NCBI GenBank assembly: GCA_031002005.1
Contig: JARYHS010013630.1
Coordinates: 234,553,539-234,617,538, forward strand
DNA: 64,000 bases
Reading direction: 5' to 3'
Source: Vandiemenella viatica
Lineage: Eukaryota > Arthropoda > Insecta > Orthoptera > Morabidae
Every line of letters begins with the position of its first letter. Position 1 is the stretch's first letter. Positions 12,650 to 22,396 of the stretch are shown here, one piece after another. The notes under the pieces were generated by a model that was not told the DNA's origin, searched no databases, and saw only the letters and a program-made list of their open reading frames with translations. Position numbers and translations under genes: made by a program.

Positions 12650-12812
12650 CCCGATGGTAGATTGGATCCTCCAAACGGAACCATATTAAACCATTGTGTC
12701 AGAGGTAAGACGGGCAGTTCCTTTCTTCTGGGACCTAGAGTTTAACGTGGTATCAGAACTACAGAAAGCAAGCGTCTTAACCACTGATCTACTAGACCTC
12801 CTGAATGTGGAC
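12650..12812 (-). mobile_element. Degenerate tRNA-like SINE or Helitron fragment
   Basis: On the minus strand GATCAGTGGTTAAGACGCTT resembles an A-box/D-arm region like those in the Helitron array, followed after a few tens of bases by a poor B-box match (ACTCTAGGTCC). The ends are not defined. Confidence 0.35.
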
Positions 12813-13084
12813 TAGAATTTGTATTCAAAAAGAAAAGTACCCCATTCCGAGTATCTAATGCTCTTTGCAGAAATATACCGTTTAAAACAGATTTTGCATT
12901 GTTATTAAATTAATGTACGTATATGAAGTTTTTAGTTCGAGGAATTTCAAAACGATTTCATTCCTTCACGTCATTTAGAGTGGAATGAAATTGAAAACGG
13001 TGATCTTTTGCAAGGGCAAAATACATTTTACGGTGTTACAATGGGATCATTGTAACATTGAAGAATCTAGATGGACAGCAGTGC

Positions 13085-13178
13085 CAAGCGTGGTGAATGA
13101 GCGGCAACTCTCTGACTTCGAAAATTCGAGGATGTAGGTACGAATCCGTGACCAGCCTTCCATATTTGTGTTTCCAAT

Positions 13179-13235
<57 letters not shown>

Positions 13236-13360
13236 ACTCCAGGCGAATGCTGGGATGGCTCCTTAAGAAGAACATCATAACCGAATTCCTGCCCTTTCCT
13301 TGCTCCAGGTCCTTATACTAATGACCTTGATGTCGGCGTAAGGCCATAAAAATTAATTGC
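13085..13360 (+). mobile_element. tRNA-derived SINE with internal poly(T) expansion
   Basis: tRNA-like head at about 13090-13155 (GTGGTGAATGAGCGGCAACT; weak B box ACGAATCCGTGACC). The family-specific body follows (GTGTTTCCAATGGTTT, then ACTCCAGGCGAATGCTGGGA) and the 3' end ATGACCTTGATGTCGGCGT, AAGGCCATAAA. A T tract of about 46 bp at 13182-13228 splits the body exactly where other copies read GGTTTCCCC. Related copies lie at 22.2, 39.5, 46.6, 47.5 and 48.0 kb. Confidence 0.75.
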
Positions 13361-15132
13361 AGTATCTAATACCCTATTAGAGTAAGATTCGGAGATTTGT
13401 GCTTTGCTGTTGTAGCCATGTTACCTTTAAGTTCAGCGGTTCTGCCTACCTCTATTGAAAGTAAAATTTTCGTTCAATGTCATTCAACAAAGGATTTGTC
13501 ATTCCTATTTGCCTTAAATTAATCTTGATAATGATTTAAAGACCATTTACTATGTTCCTTTAAAATGTTAGTTATTACAAGTTTCTATTTATTTGTCAGC
13601 AAACTCCCGCGCCTATTGTATTAACGCATGAGCATTCAGTGAAAAGTTTGGTTTGGCATCTTTAGAGCTGGGTGCCGAAGAAGATTTTTTTTGTTTTTTT
13701 TTTTTGTTTGTTAGTCTTACAATGATTAGGCCTACATGTTGTAATAATTATTGATATTAATATTGATATTATAAACGATTATAATTAACATTGTGGATAC
13801 TGCTACAACTAATAATAATACAATACGAAACTAATTGGTATCTGACAGAATTTACCTTTTCCAGCACAAATGAAATTGATTTATTTAATCGTACACTGAA
13901 AAAAAATTGACTTTAGCAGGTACACAAACGGACTAATGTTATTACGAACAAGACACTCTTTTTCAGCGTCAGTTTACCGGTGTTACGGGTTTACACATTA
14001 TTCATTTTGCACCAGTTACTCTCGGCGTTTAACCAATATATCAACTGAAAGCTACGAACCATGTTTCCTTCCTGCCGACGAATTATCGCCTGTTCATGAT
14101 GCAGCCCACATCGGTCAACGCAACACCTGCTTGGGCAGCAGATAGTAAACCAGCTGGTTTGCAGGATGGCGCCGTTTAGGCTGCCTCGATCAGTCAATGG
14201 ACCGGTCTCTCTGTGGAAAGATCATCTTCCCTTCTTGCTCACGGCCGGGCACTGAATCTAATGAATGTCCTCGTGTAGATACGATCCAGGAACGTCTGAG
14301 TATCTCCCTGTTAGTTGTAGAGACTAACCTGCTCTCTAATTGCCAATATGCGTCGCTCATTCTGCCTGCACCATTGATTAAATGGAAAAGTAATAACAAC
14401 CATATAAGTTGGTGGTGTGTAAAACTTACTAGCGATTGTAGTACAGCACGCGTTCTTTGGCAAGGTGTTCACAGTTCTGAGGAGCCACGTCCGTTTCTTT
14501 AGATTTGTGCTTCAAAATCAAGTACTACCGTTAACTGTTTCTACCAAAGTGTTTGAACGACGCCCTCTTGGTAAACACGACCCATCCTTCAGTATGTCTC
14601 ACATTAAAATCCCCTTTTCATGTTTTTATTGCACATACATTACTTCTTTCTCTAAAATCTGTTTAGTTTCACTCACAGGCGAAACTTTTTCGAATACCTG
14701 GAATCAGCTGTCCAATAAGAGCGCTTTCTGATAGTTGCCCCCGTCGGCTTATCATGCCCGGGTCCATATGAGATGTTCCGAAAGTCAGAGCTCGAGACCA
14801 AACTTAAATGCACTGGTTTTCATATCGTCTGTTTCTATTTGAATTATGTTGAAACCCTATAAGATCATCGTTAGCGAGAGTCAGAAATGATAAGTGTTTA
14901 ATGTTTAGAACTCTACTTCAGAAATCTAATAATAAATAAATAATGAGAATTAAGTATGATACTCGTATTTCATGTGTCTATAATGAAGTAATTAGTACAT
15001 TGCTACTGCCTGCCTAAACAGTATATTTATTAACTAGAATGAGTTCTACAATAATTATTATAATTGTCGTTGTTATTTGCACTTATGGATAACATAAAGT
15101 GTCATCTAAGATTAATGCAAGTGAATTACAGT
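13361..15132. other. Stretch without recognised genes
   Basis: 13400-13900 is AT-rich with a T-rich run at 13686-13706. From about 13930 to 14760 base composition is more balanced and overlapping short frames occur on both strands, but no translation matched a family I know. From 14760 to the PLE border it is AT-rich again. Confidence 0.45.
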
Positions 15133-15143
15133 CATCACATTAT
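15133..15143. repeat. Left target-site duplication of the PLE
   Basis: CATCACATTAT here recurs at 22125-22135, directly outside the other end of the inverted PLE pair. Confidence 0.75.
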
Positions 15144-15230
15144 AAATAATTTTCTCGGGTGACTAGCCGAGTTATATGAATGTCATAGTTACACGATATT
15201 TCGGCGCACTGAATCATCGACGCCATCTTC

Positions 15231-15242
15231 TGGTGAAGTGAG
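15231..15242. repeat. Left target-site duplication of the Jockey element
   Basis: TGGTGAAGTGAG here and at 20322-20333. The uninterrupted plus arm of the PLE has this sequence once (as its complement near 21990), so the pre-insertion site is visible in the same window. Confidence 0.85.
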
Positions 15243-15391
15243 CAGCAGCAAGCAAGAGAGCTATTTTCTGCTGGATCTTTTCCTAGCAGATTGTGGTGAA
15301 GGTTTTGTCTATTGACATTTCCTTCAATTTACTGTTTAGTCTGTCATTGTTTTTGGTTTGTCATTTCTGTTTGCTCAAGATGTTGTCTTGT

Positions 15392-18067
15392 TTATTGAAG
15401 TATTGACAGTGGCCGTTTATGCTTGTCAAAAGCGGTGTTGTAAGCGCCAAGGTTGGCTATTAATGGGTTGTCAGATTTTCTTGCCTGCCTATAGAAGGAT
15501 TCGGTTAATGTCCTTATCCTGTCTTTGAGCAGCGGGATTCCTGCGGCGGTGTGCAGGTCAGCAGTCGGGAACCTGGGTGGGACGTGCAGCGCTCGTCGCA
15601 GCGCCCGGTTCTGCATGGTCTGCAGTCTGGCCAGCCGCGTCCTGGCCGCGTACCCCCACATCGGGCTCGCGTACTCCATTAGCGGTCGGACCAGGCTGCA
15701 GTAAATGTTGACTCCTGTGCTGGGGCTCAGCGTGCTGTTCCAGTTGAGTACCGGATAGAGTTGGTGAAGCCGGGCAGCTACTCGGTTCCGTAGTTCCTCT
15801 ATGTGACGAGTCCAGGTCAGTTTGCAGTCCAAGGTCACTCCCAGATATCTAACTGTTTGTGACCATGGTATGCTCTCCCCGTCGAAGGTGAGGTTCGGGG
15901 GTTGATTTTGCTGACGGGGGCGCTTCCCCCGGCGCCTTGTCAGCATAATAGCTTGCGTTTTATTGGCGTTTATGGTGATACGCCACCTTCTTGCCCATGC
16001 GATGGTTTGTTGTAATACATCTTGCAGTCTTCTTAGGGCGATTGCCCTGTTCCTGTGAGCTACGTAGAAGCCTGTGTCATCAGCGTACAACGCTGTGCGA
16101 ACGGTAGCAGGAGCAGGGACGTCTGCAGTAAAGAGGTTATATAGTATAGGTCCCAGCACAGAACCCTGCGGGACGCCAGCATTAATTGGGCGCCTAGTGG
16201 ACATCTTATCACCGACTCGCACCCTGAACGATCTACCACATAGGTAGCTCTTTATCAGCTTCACAACAGAGGTGGGGAATCCCTGCTGGAAAAGCTTATA
16301 CAGAAGACCCTCGTGCCAGACGGCGTCGAAAGCTAGCGCCACGTCCAGCAGTACTAGTGGACAGTGTCCCTTGTGGTTAAAGGCGGTTGTAGCACGTTCC
16401 ACAATGCGCATAATTTGGTGAGTGGTGGAGCGACCTTGTTGAAAACCGAACTGGTAGTCGGGCATGATGTGTTCATTGCTGATGTGAACGTTCATTCTCC
16501 TGAGCAAGAGTCTTTCGAACACCTTGCTGAGGGCTGGCAATAAACTGATCGGCCGGTAGTGTTGTGGAAACGTGCTGTCCTTGCCAGGTTTGTGCACCCC
16601 GATCACGACCGCAAGCTTCCAGAATCTGGGGAACCGTTGAGTTCTGAAGATGTTGTTGACCAGCTGTGTTAGATGGTAGATGGCCTCTCGTGGTAGGTTC
16701 CTCAGCATTTGGTTTGCAAGCTGGTCTACCCCTGGAGCCTTTCTTGGTGGGAGGCGGTTTATGATTTGCCTGATTTCTTCATCTGTAGTTTCCTCTATGT
16801 GGTAGTCGTCTTCAGCTGCCAGGAATGTCGCCAGCCGCCGTCTGACTTCCGCTGTGTGGTCAGGGTCGTGGTCATCAGCAGGGCGGAACTGCCGCTCGAA
16901 ATGGTCTGCGAGTGCTTGCGCTTTCTCTTCGTCGGTGAAGACCAAGCCTCTTTCCCCATGTAGTGGGGGGATGCGAGCTCGGCGTTTGGTGAAGCGCCGA
17001 GTCTCGTTCCATAGGCTGCCATCGCGTATATTCAGGGAGGCTAGCCTGGCTGACCATTCCCTGTTACGGTGTTCCGTAATGGCGGCTTTTAGTTCACGTT
17101 GGAGGCGGTTGAGAAGGCGCCTGGTAGCAGGTTGGCGAGTCATCTTCCATTCCCTCGCCACACCGTTTTTGTGCCGGATCTGAGCGAGTATTTGCGGAGG
17201 CAACGAACGGGACTGCTGTTTGGTGACAGGTGGTGGGGTGGCATTCTTGGCTGCCTGTACAATGGTGGCGGAGAACTGGTTTAGCTCCATCTCTGGGTTG
17301 ATTGGTTGGCTGTTTTCTATGGAGACTCTGATAGTTTCACGGAACCTGTCCCAATCCGTTTTGTTGAGGTTAAGATAGTTGGAAGGGAGTTTGTGCCACG
17401 TTCCGACATCTATGTTGACAATCACCGGCGAATGATCAGATGATAATTTGTTAACTGTATTGGTGGCGATGAAGCCTGTGATACCCTTGGTGATGGCGAT
17501 GTCCAGAACGTCGGGTCGATTGCCGCTCCACGGGTGGTGTGTGGGCTCGTCCGGCCCCCAAGCTTGCATGTTGTGACGCAGGCAGAGACGATGTAGTTGT
17601 GTGCCTGCAGGGTTTCTTACGCGGGAATTCCACTCAGGGTGCTTCGCATTTAGGTCCCCACCAATGAGGAGCTTGCCCCTGAGGTTGAATATTTGGAGGA
17701 AGTCATCCTCTACGAAAAGTCTCCGTGGTGGCCTATATGCTGCGACGACAGTGATAGGCCCTATGGTTGTTGCTAACTCAATTGCTCGTGCTTCTAGTTG
17801 GAGTGTGGGTTGAAGCATGATGTCGTGGTGTGGGAGACCATGTTTTATGTAGATGGCTACTCCCCCTCCAGCGGTGGGTCTGTCGGATCTGTAGCAATTA
17901 TAATTAGCAACGGAGGCTCGTATCCCGGGCTTCAGATGCGTCTCAGCAACCAGGCAGATGTCCACATTTTCCTCCCGTAAGAATTGCCTAAACTCACCCA
18001 TTTGTTGGTAGATGCCACAGGCGTTCCATATACATAGAGATAAGTTTTCAATGTGAACTCGGTCCAT
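15392..18067 (-). CDS. Jockey ORF2: endonuclease-reverse transcriptase, 891 aa
   Basis: Intact frame from ATG at 18067 to TAA at 15392. It would nick target DNA and reverse transcribe the element RNA at the nick. An APE-type endonuclease occupies about residues 8-225: N15, E42, D138 and N140 in GGDLNAKH, and D211-H212 in SSDHSPV are the expected catalytic residues. The reverse transcriptase follows at about 430-720, with VLLDVALAFDAVWH, AGVPQGSVLGPILYNLF and YADD near residue 661. The C-terminus ends KHKRPLSILQ, close to the NKRPKSIFDPG-like end of the Jockey copy at 62 kb. No RNase H. Length and motifs are complete, so the protein could be functional. Confidence 0.93.
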   Translation of the reverse strand: MDRVHIENLSLCIWNACGIYQQMGEFRQFLREENVDICLVAETHLKPGIRASVANYNCYRSDRPTAGGGVAIYIKHGLPHHDIMLQPTLQLEARAIELATTIGPITVVAAYRPPRRLFVEDDFLQIFNLRGKLLIGGDLNAKHPEWNSRVRNPAGTQLHRLCLRHNMQAWGPDEPTHHPWSGNRPDVLDIAITKGITGFIATNTVNKLSSDHSPVIVNIDVGTWHKLPSNYLNLNKTDWDRFRETIRVSIENSQPINPEMELNQFSATIVQAAKNATPPPVTKQQSRSLPPQILAQIRHKNGVAREWKMTRQPATRRLLNRLQRELKAAITEHRNREWSARLASLNIRDGSLWNETRRFTKRRARIPPLHGERGLVFTDEEKAQALADHFERQFRPADDHDPDHTAEVRRRLATFLAAEDDYHIEETTDEEIRQIINRLPPRKAPGVDQLANQMLRNLPREAIYHLTQLVNNIFRTQRFPRFWKLAVVIGVHKPGKDSTFPQHYRPISLLPALSKVFERLLLRRMNVHISNEHIMPDYQFGFQQGRSTTHQIMRIVERATTAFNHKGHCPLVLLDVALAFDAVWHEGLLYKLFQQGFPTSVVKLIKSYLCGRSFRVRVGDKMSTRRPINAGVPQGSVLGPILYNLFTADVPAPATVRTALYADDTGFYVAHRNRAIALRRLQDVLQQTIAWARRWRITINANKTQAIMLTRRRGKRPRQQNQPPNLTFDGESIPWSQTVRYLGVTLDCKLTWTRHIEELRNRVAARLHQLYPVLNWNSTLSPSTGVNIYCSLVRPLMEYASPMWGYAARTRLARLQTMQNRALRRALHVPPRFPTADLHTAAGIPLLKDRIRTLTESFYRQARKSDNPLIANLGAYNTAFDKHKRPLSILQ

Positions 18068-19982
18068 TGTTGTTTTGGGGAGTTTCTGGTTGAATGGGAC
18101 CGTGGTCCCTCCTTACTGCAGCTTTAAAGTCTGCGGCTAGTGCGTCAAATTTAGCAATCAGGGAGGTCATCAGATTTGTCAAAGCCACGATGGCGTTGAG
18201 TAAGTAATCCATCGCACCACCGTTGTTGGTCGCCTCAGGGTGTGGACTTGGCTGGTGGCAGTGGTGGCAGTCGTGCCTGTTCTGGCTCTGGACTGGTGTG
18301 GCCTGGGACCTGGTCTCGTCCAGCTCTTGCTGGGTCCCACTTTTTGTTGCTGCTGCATAGGAAGACGAGGAATTGCCGCTGGCTGGATTTATGTTTGCGG
18401 TTTTCTTCCTTGGGGTTTGCACTCCTTCTTCCGGTAGCTGCCTTTTGGCGGCTTTTGGTGGTGGATTGGCTGCCTTGGATGGTGCAGGCTTCTCAGTTTG
18501 TTGCACCTGGTTTTGGTTTTTTGTAGCCTTCTGACCTCCATCTCGAGGTGCTCGGTTTTCGCCGAGATTCGCTCTCTTACTTGTATCACGCTTCTTGCGG
18601 GATGAGTCAGCCTGCTCGGCTGTGTTCCCGCGCAGCCTGTCTCGGGCACGTTTAAAGGCAGGACAGCCCTTGTAGCTAGCTACGTGCTGCCCCTGGCAAT
18701 TGGTGCATTTAGGGGTGTCGACTCCCTTCTTCAGCGTGCAGTCGTTGGATAGATGGGGTCCCGCGCACTTGACACAGACCGACGGCATGTTACAGTGCCG
18801 GGCTACATGTCCTAGTGCCTGACAGTTAAAACACTGCGTTGGGCCGTTCGGAGATCTTAATTTCTCGACTGTAATCCGCAGCGACATCAGGGACTCCAGT
18901 GAAAAGATTTCTTTATTTTGTGGCCTGTCCGGGAGGACTACCAGAAACAAGGGCATCAGGTCCGGTCCCCCGGGTCGCTTCAGCTGCACGACGGTGCGTA
19001 TGTCGAAGCCCTGGTCCTCCAGTTCCTCTTTGATGTCAGCAGACGGCATGTTTATCGGGATACCTCGGAGGACTGCCTTTAGCTGCTTTTCGGCGGCAGA
19101 GGGAAAGGTATAATATGCAATCCCCTTCCTCTGTAGTGCCGCGGTGACTTTCAGGTACTCCTCAGTTGTGTTAAAGGTCAGCTTGACTTTATCGCCGCCT
19201 GCAGATTTAGCTTGGAAAGGGTGGCCTTCCAAGATTCCTTTCACCAGTTGGTGGAGTTCTTTGTAGGAATTTTTGAATTGCACCATTATGGGCGGAAGTT
19301 GTTGCCTTGGGGTGTGCAGCTGCTGCTGTTGTTGTTGTGGCGGCTGCTGCTGTTGTGGCGGCTGCTGCTGCTGTTGTGGTTGATCTTGTTCCATATCTGC
19401 CGTTCGGGCGCTGTATGGGTTAGACATCTCCATCGGTGCTTCCTGCAGGGAGCCCCTCTGTGCGGGCCGGACCGTTTTTCTGGCGATTTGGAAGTCATCC
19501 GCCGCAGGTGCTTGTAAGATATTGGTGGTGGTTTGTATAGCTTCTTTAAGCATAGACGACTTGGCTGATGTTACTGATCTGGGTAGTTGTAACTTTTCAG
19601 GCCTTTTGCTATGCTTGACCTTGCTTTCTGATGGGGCAGGTTTGGTCTTCACCGATTGCCTCCTTATTTTTGAGCCTATAGAAACTGCTGGCCCAGACTC
19701 TTAGCTGCCTCGCTTCTTGAGGCTGTTCGTTATCATGCGGTCCACATCTTTGTTTATCCCCATGACATTTTGAAGAATTGGTGGCAAGTTAGTTGCCGGT
19801 GATGACGAGGTTGTAGCTATGGATGATGATACAACGCTGCCAGAATTGTCAGAGACATACCTATTATCCAAGGCTGGAAAATTTCTTAAGTAGACTTGCT
19901 GGTTTCCAAATGCAGGTGGGGCGACGTTGGAGGCACCAGCCTCCAAGGACTCGTCACCGGTGTTGAAGTCTGTACCTTCCAT
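18048..19982 (-). pseudogene. Jockey ORF1 (gag-like), one in-frame stop
   Basis: One frame of 645 codons from ATG at 19982 (MEGTDFNTGDES) to the stop at 18048, broken by a single TAA at 19703-19701 after NSLKKRGS. ORF1 proteins of this clade bind element RNA. After an N-terminal low-complexity part comes a glutamine/proline tract (encoded about 19320-19380). A PRE_C2HC-like region (FNTTEEYLKVTAAL to ITVEKLRSPNG) is followed by three zinc knuckles: CFNCQALGHVARHC, CVKCAGPHLSNDC and CTNCQGQHVASYKGC. A basic, disordered tail ends in GPIQPETPQ. The next in-frame ATG after the stop is at 19553, which would still give a protein with the knuckles. Apart from the stop the frame is intact. Confidence 0.85.
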
Positions 19983-20321
19983 CAGCTCTTCAGGTGCCGC
20001 TTGGACGGTTGTTGTGCTACGCCCGGAACGGCCCTAAGGCCTGACGAACGACGGTTACTACGCAGAACCTGACGATCGGAGTGGACAGCCCCAGCCGACG
20101 GACCACCGACAGGGAAGCGCGCTCCCAACAACAGGCCACGGGGTTGCTAGCATACGCCAGCAAAACAAAAGGAAAAACAAAAGGAACGGAAATTCTGAGG
20201 AGGTACCTCGTGGAACAACAAGGAAAATCCCCAGCGGAACAACACGGAAACAAACGTTAACGAGAACAAGGAAGTAAGTATTAGAACAAGGAAGTTATCT
20301 GTAGGAACGCACGGTTCAGAA
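19983..20321 (-). promoter_or_regulatory. Jockey 5' leader, expected internal promoter
   Basis: About 340 bp between the element's 5' end and ORF1. Elements of this clade carry an internal downstream promoter near the 5' end; I see no specific motif beyond the position, so the promoter call is by analogy. Confidence 0.4.
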
Positions 20322-20333
20322 TGGTGAAGTGAG
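20322..20333. repeat. Right target-site duplication of the Jockey element
   Basis: TGGTGAAGTGAG, identical to 15231-15242. Confidence 0.85.
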
Positions 20334-20764
20334 GTCAGGAACGTGCGAAGTTGCTGAGCTAGACCAGATTACCGCTGCTAACCTCTGATTGGTCGGCTGT
20401 AGAACCAGTCGTAGCAGGGGTCAGATCTCGTTGCGGCTTGAATCGATGCTAAGGTGGAGTTACGACTAGATTTGATGTCAGTTTTTACATGGCATGTAGC
20501 GGACGGGCTTAAAGTCATCGCTCCTTCGAAGATGATATCATAAAACAAAGCATTCAGCATAAATTGTTTATCAAACTGATGGGTCAACACGGATCCGTTG
20601 CGGGCCTCATATTGAGCCATGCTGCCACGTGATTGGTCAGATTTGTAACCAATCGTAGCCGGGGTCCTGCCTCGTATCAACACATCGTTCCATAGAAGGA
20701 AAAATCAGAAGGCAAAAACTTTCCCGTAAGCTGATCATTAATGCCTGAGTAACAAATTGCTCAC

Positions 20765-20985
20765 TTATGTTACTACCGAACTTCCCGTTGATCTGGACGC
20801 GCCGTGTAATGCGTCCCGGTCGCGCTGTCGGCGAATAGTATTGATGACTGGCGTCCAGGCTTTACTCAGCTGGTACCCGCTGTCGCGGTTGACGAGGTTA
20901 GACGCGAGACGAATTTCTACTGCTTCTGACCTTTCAACGCAATGGGTACACTGATTATCAGATAAGACTGGCATTCCGAGAGCCG
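20765..20985 (-). pseudogene. PLE endonuclease C-terminus, truncated minus copy
   Basis: The minus strand encodes EAVEIRLASNLVNRDSGYQL and onward to TGSSVVT, nearly identical to the last 55 residues of the plus copy (one K/E difference). Upstream of EAVEIR the sequence (MPVLSDNQCTHCVERS) does not continue into the GIY-YIG domain, so the copy is 5' truncated here, with possible filler DNA of about 60 bp at the junction. Confidence 0.75.
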
Positions 20986-21556
20986 ACACGTAGGCTCAAC
21001 AACACCAACAAGGAGCCACCTGATCGTCTAGCCTTTTTGCCGTACTCTGGCGCCACAACGTCCAAGATAGGACGGATTCTAGCAAAAACTGGAATCAAGA
21101 CCATTTTCCTGCCACCACCAAAGGTGAAGAACATCTTACGCTCCCCCAAGGATGACCTTGCTTTGCGGACACCTGGGGTATATAGCATTAATTGTGAATG
21201 TGGTAAAAGCTACATTGGCCAAACGGTGCGGTGTGTTCACCAACGTTGTCTAGAACATGCACGGACACGTTCGTCTGGGGCAGAAAGACAAGTCTGCGGT
21301 GGCGGAACACAGTCTAGAACATGGCCATGGTTTTGATTTCGAAAATACCAGAGTACTGGCGCATACTGGGAACTTCTGGAACAGCATCCTTACAGAAGCA
21401 GTAGAAATTCGTCTCGCGTCTAACCTCGTCAACCGCGACAGCGGGTACCAGCTGAGTGAAGCCTGGACGCCAGTCATCAATACTATTCGCCGACAGCGCG
21501 ACCGGGACGCATTACACGGCGCGTCCAGATCAACGGGAAGTTCGGTAGTAACATAA
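20986..21556 (+). pseudogene. PLE reverse transcriptase tail and GIY-YIG endonuclease, frameshifted
   Basis: Open from about 20986 (RRLNNTNKEPPDRLAFLPYS) with no start codon, so it is a 5'-truncated gene. The stretch KIGRILAKTGIKTIFLPPPK and LRSPKDDLALRTPGVYSINC is the typical join between RT and endonuclease in Penelope. The GIY-YIG domain shows GVYSINCECGKSYIGQT, R, and EH. A one-base shift at about 21256-21266 moves the reading into KDKSAVAEHSLEHGHGFDFE and on to the stop at 21556. RT catalytic motifs are missing, so the copy cannot move on its own. Confidence 0.88.
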
Positions 21557-22124
21557 GTGAGCAATTTGTTACTCAGGCATTAATGATCAGCTTACGGGAA
21601 AGTTTTTGCCTTCTGATTTTTCCTTCTATGGAACGATGTGTTGATACGAGGCAGGACCCCGGCTACGATTGGTTACAAATCTGACCAATCACGTGGCAGC
21701 ATGGCTCAATATGAGGCCCGCAACGGATCCGTGTTGACCCATCAGTTTGATAAACAATTTATGCTGAATGCTTTGTTTTATGATATCATCTTCGAAGGAG
21801 CGATGACTTTAAGCCCGTCCGCTACATGCCATGTAAAAACTGACATCAATCTAGTCGTAACTCCACCTTAGCATCGATTCAAGCCGCAACGAGATTTGAC
21901 CCCTGCTACGACTGGTTCTACAGCCGACCAATCAGAGGTTAGCAGCGGTAATCTGGTCTAGCTCAGCAACTTCGCACGTTCCTGACCTCACTTCACCAGA
22001 AGATGGCGTCGATGATTCAGTGCGCCGAAATATCGTGTAACTATGACATTCATATAACTCGGCTAGTCACCCGAGAAAATTATTTATATTTGCAACGCCG
22101 AGAAAAACTACGTAATTATGTAGC
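21557..22124 (+). repeat. PLE 3' non-coding region
   Basis: About 570 bp from the stop to the end. Near the end are AAGATGGCGTCG, then GCGCCGAAATATCGTGTAAC, the stem-loop CTCGGCTAGTCACCCGAG and CAACGCCGAGAAA. The last three are shared with the fragments at 3.4 kb, 15.2 kb and (the first two) 61.4 kb. Confidence 0.7.
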
Positions 22125-22135
22125 CATCACATTAT
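22125..22135. repeat. Right target-site duplication of the PLE
   Basis: CATCACATTAT, identical to 15133-15143. Confidence 0.75.
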
Positions 22136-22149
22136 TTGCGAACTATGAA

Positions 22150-22396
22150 CTTTTTTTTACTTATGGCTTTACGCCTCGTCGACCGTCGAGGTAATTAGAA
22201 ACGGTATGGGACTGCGGATAAGGAACGGGAAGGAATTTGGCAATGGCATTTTAAAGGAAGCATTCCGGCACTCGCATGGAGTGATTTGGGGAAACCATGG
22301 AAAACCCAAATCTGGATGCCCGGACGGGATTCGAACCGCCATCTCTCGTATGCGAGGCCAGAGCGTAAACCGCTCACCCGCTATGCTCGGTGCAAA
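22150..22396 (-). mobile_element. tRNA-derived SINE
   Basis: Minus-strand copy. tRNA-like head at 22396-22320 (GAGCGGTTTACGCTCTGGCC, B box GGTTCGAATCCC). The body has GATTTGGGTTTTCCATGG and TTTCCCCAAATCACTCCATG. The 3' end near 22190-22155 reads CCTCGACGGTCGACGAGGCG then TAAAGCCATAA. It lies just beyond the PLE duplication. Same family as 13.1, 39.5, 46.6, 47.5 and 48.0 kb. Confidence 0.82.

Larger units (their letters stand above)
15243..20321 (-). mobile_element. Jockey-type non-LTR retrotransposon, full length (about 5.1 kb)
   Basis: Minus-strand element with 5' leader (20321-19983), ORF1 (gag-like, zinc knuckles) and ORF2 (endonuclease plus reverse transcriptase, no RNase H), which is the Jockey-clade layout. 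ORF1 and ORF2 overlap by 20 bp. The 5' end begins TTCTGAACCGTGCG, and a 12-bp target duplication flanks it. The 3' UTR is only about 150 bp and ends in CTTGCTTGCTGCTG rather than a long poly(A). AATAAA overlaps the ORF2 stop codon. The element appears young because it is nearly intact. Confidence 0.9.
15144..22124. mobile_element. Penelope-like element: divergent inverted pair, with nested Jockey
   Basis: Two 5'-truncated copies of one PLE lie head to head. The plus copy runs from about 20986 to 22124; the minus copy runs from about 20985 down to 20334 and continues at 15242-15144 after a 5.1-kb Jockey insertion. The arms (21392-22090 against 20928-20334 plus 15242-15146) are nearly identical, with a few substitutions and a single-base indel near 20478/21850. 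About 60 bp next to the centre of the minus copy have no match in the plus copy. The plus end carries an extra 35 bp (CAACGCCGAGAAAAACTACG) also seen at the 3.4-kb fragment. An 11-bp duplication flanks the whole. Confidence 0.8.

Noticed and set aside
13936..14731. Overlapping frames on both strands at 13.9-14.7 kb as a host exon cluster
   Set aside because: No translation is recognisable, and frames of this size are expected where composition is balanced.
19286..19517. Frames on the strand opposite Jockey ORF1 near the CAG/CTG-rich tract
   Set aside because: They are shadows of the glutamine/proline repeat of ORF1 and have Leu/Arg runs expected from its complement.
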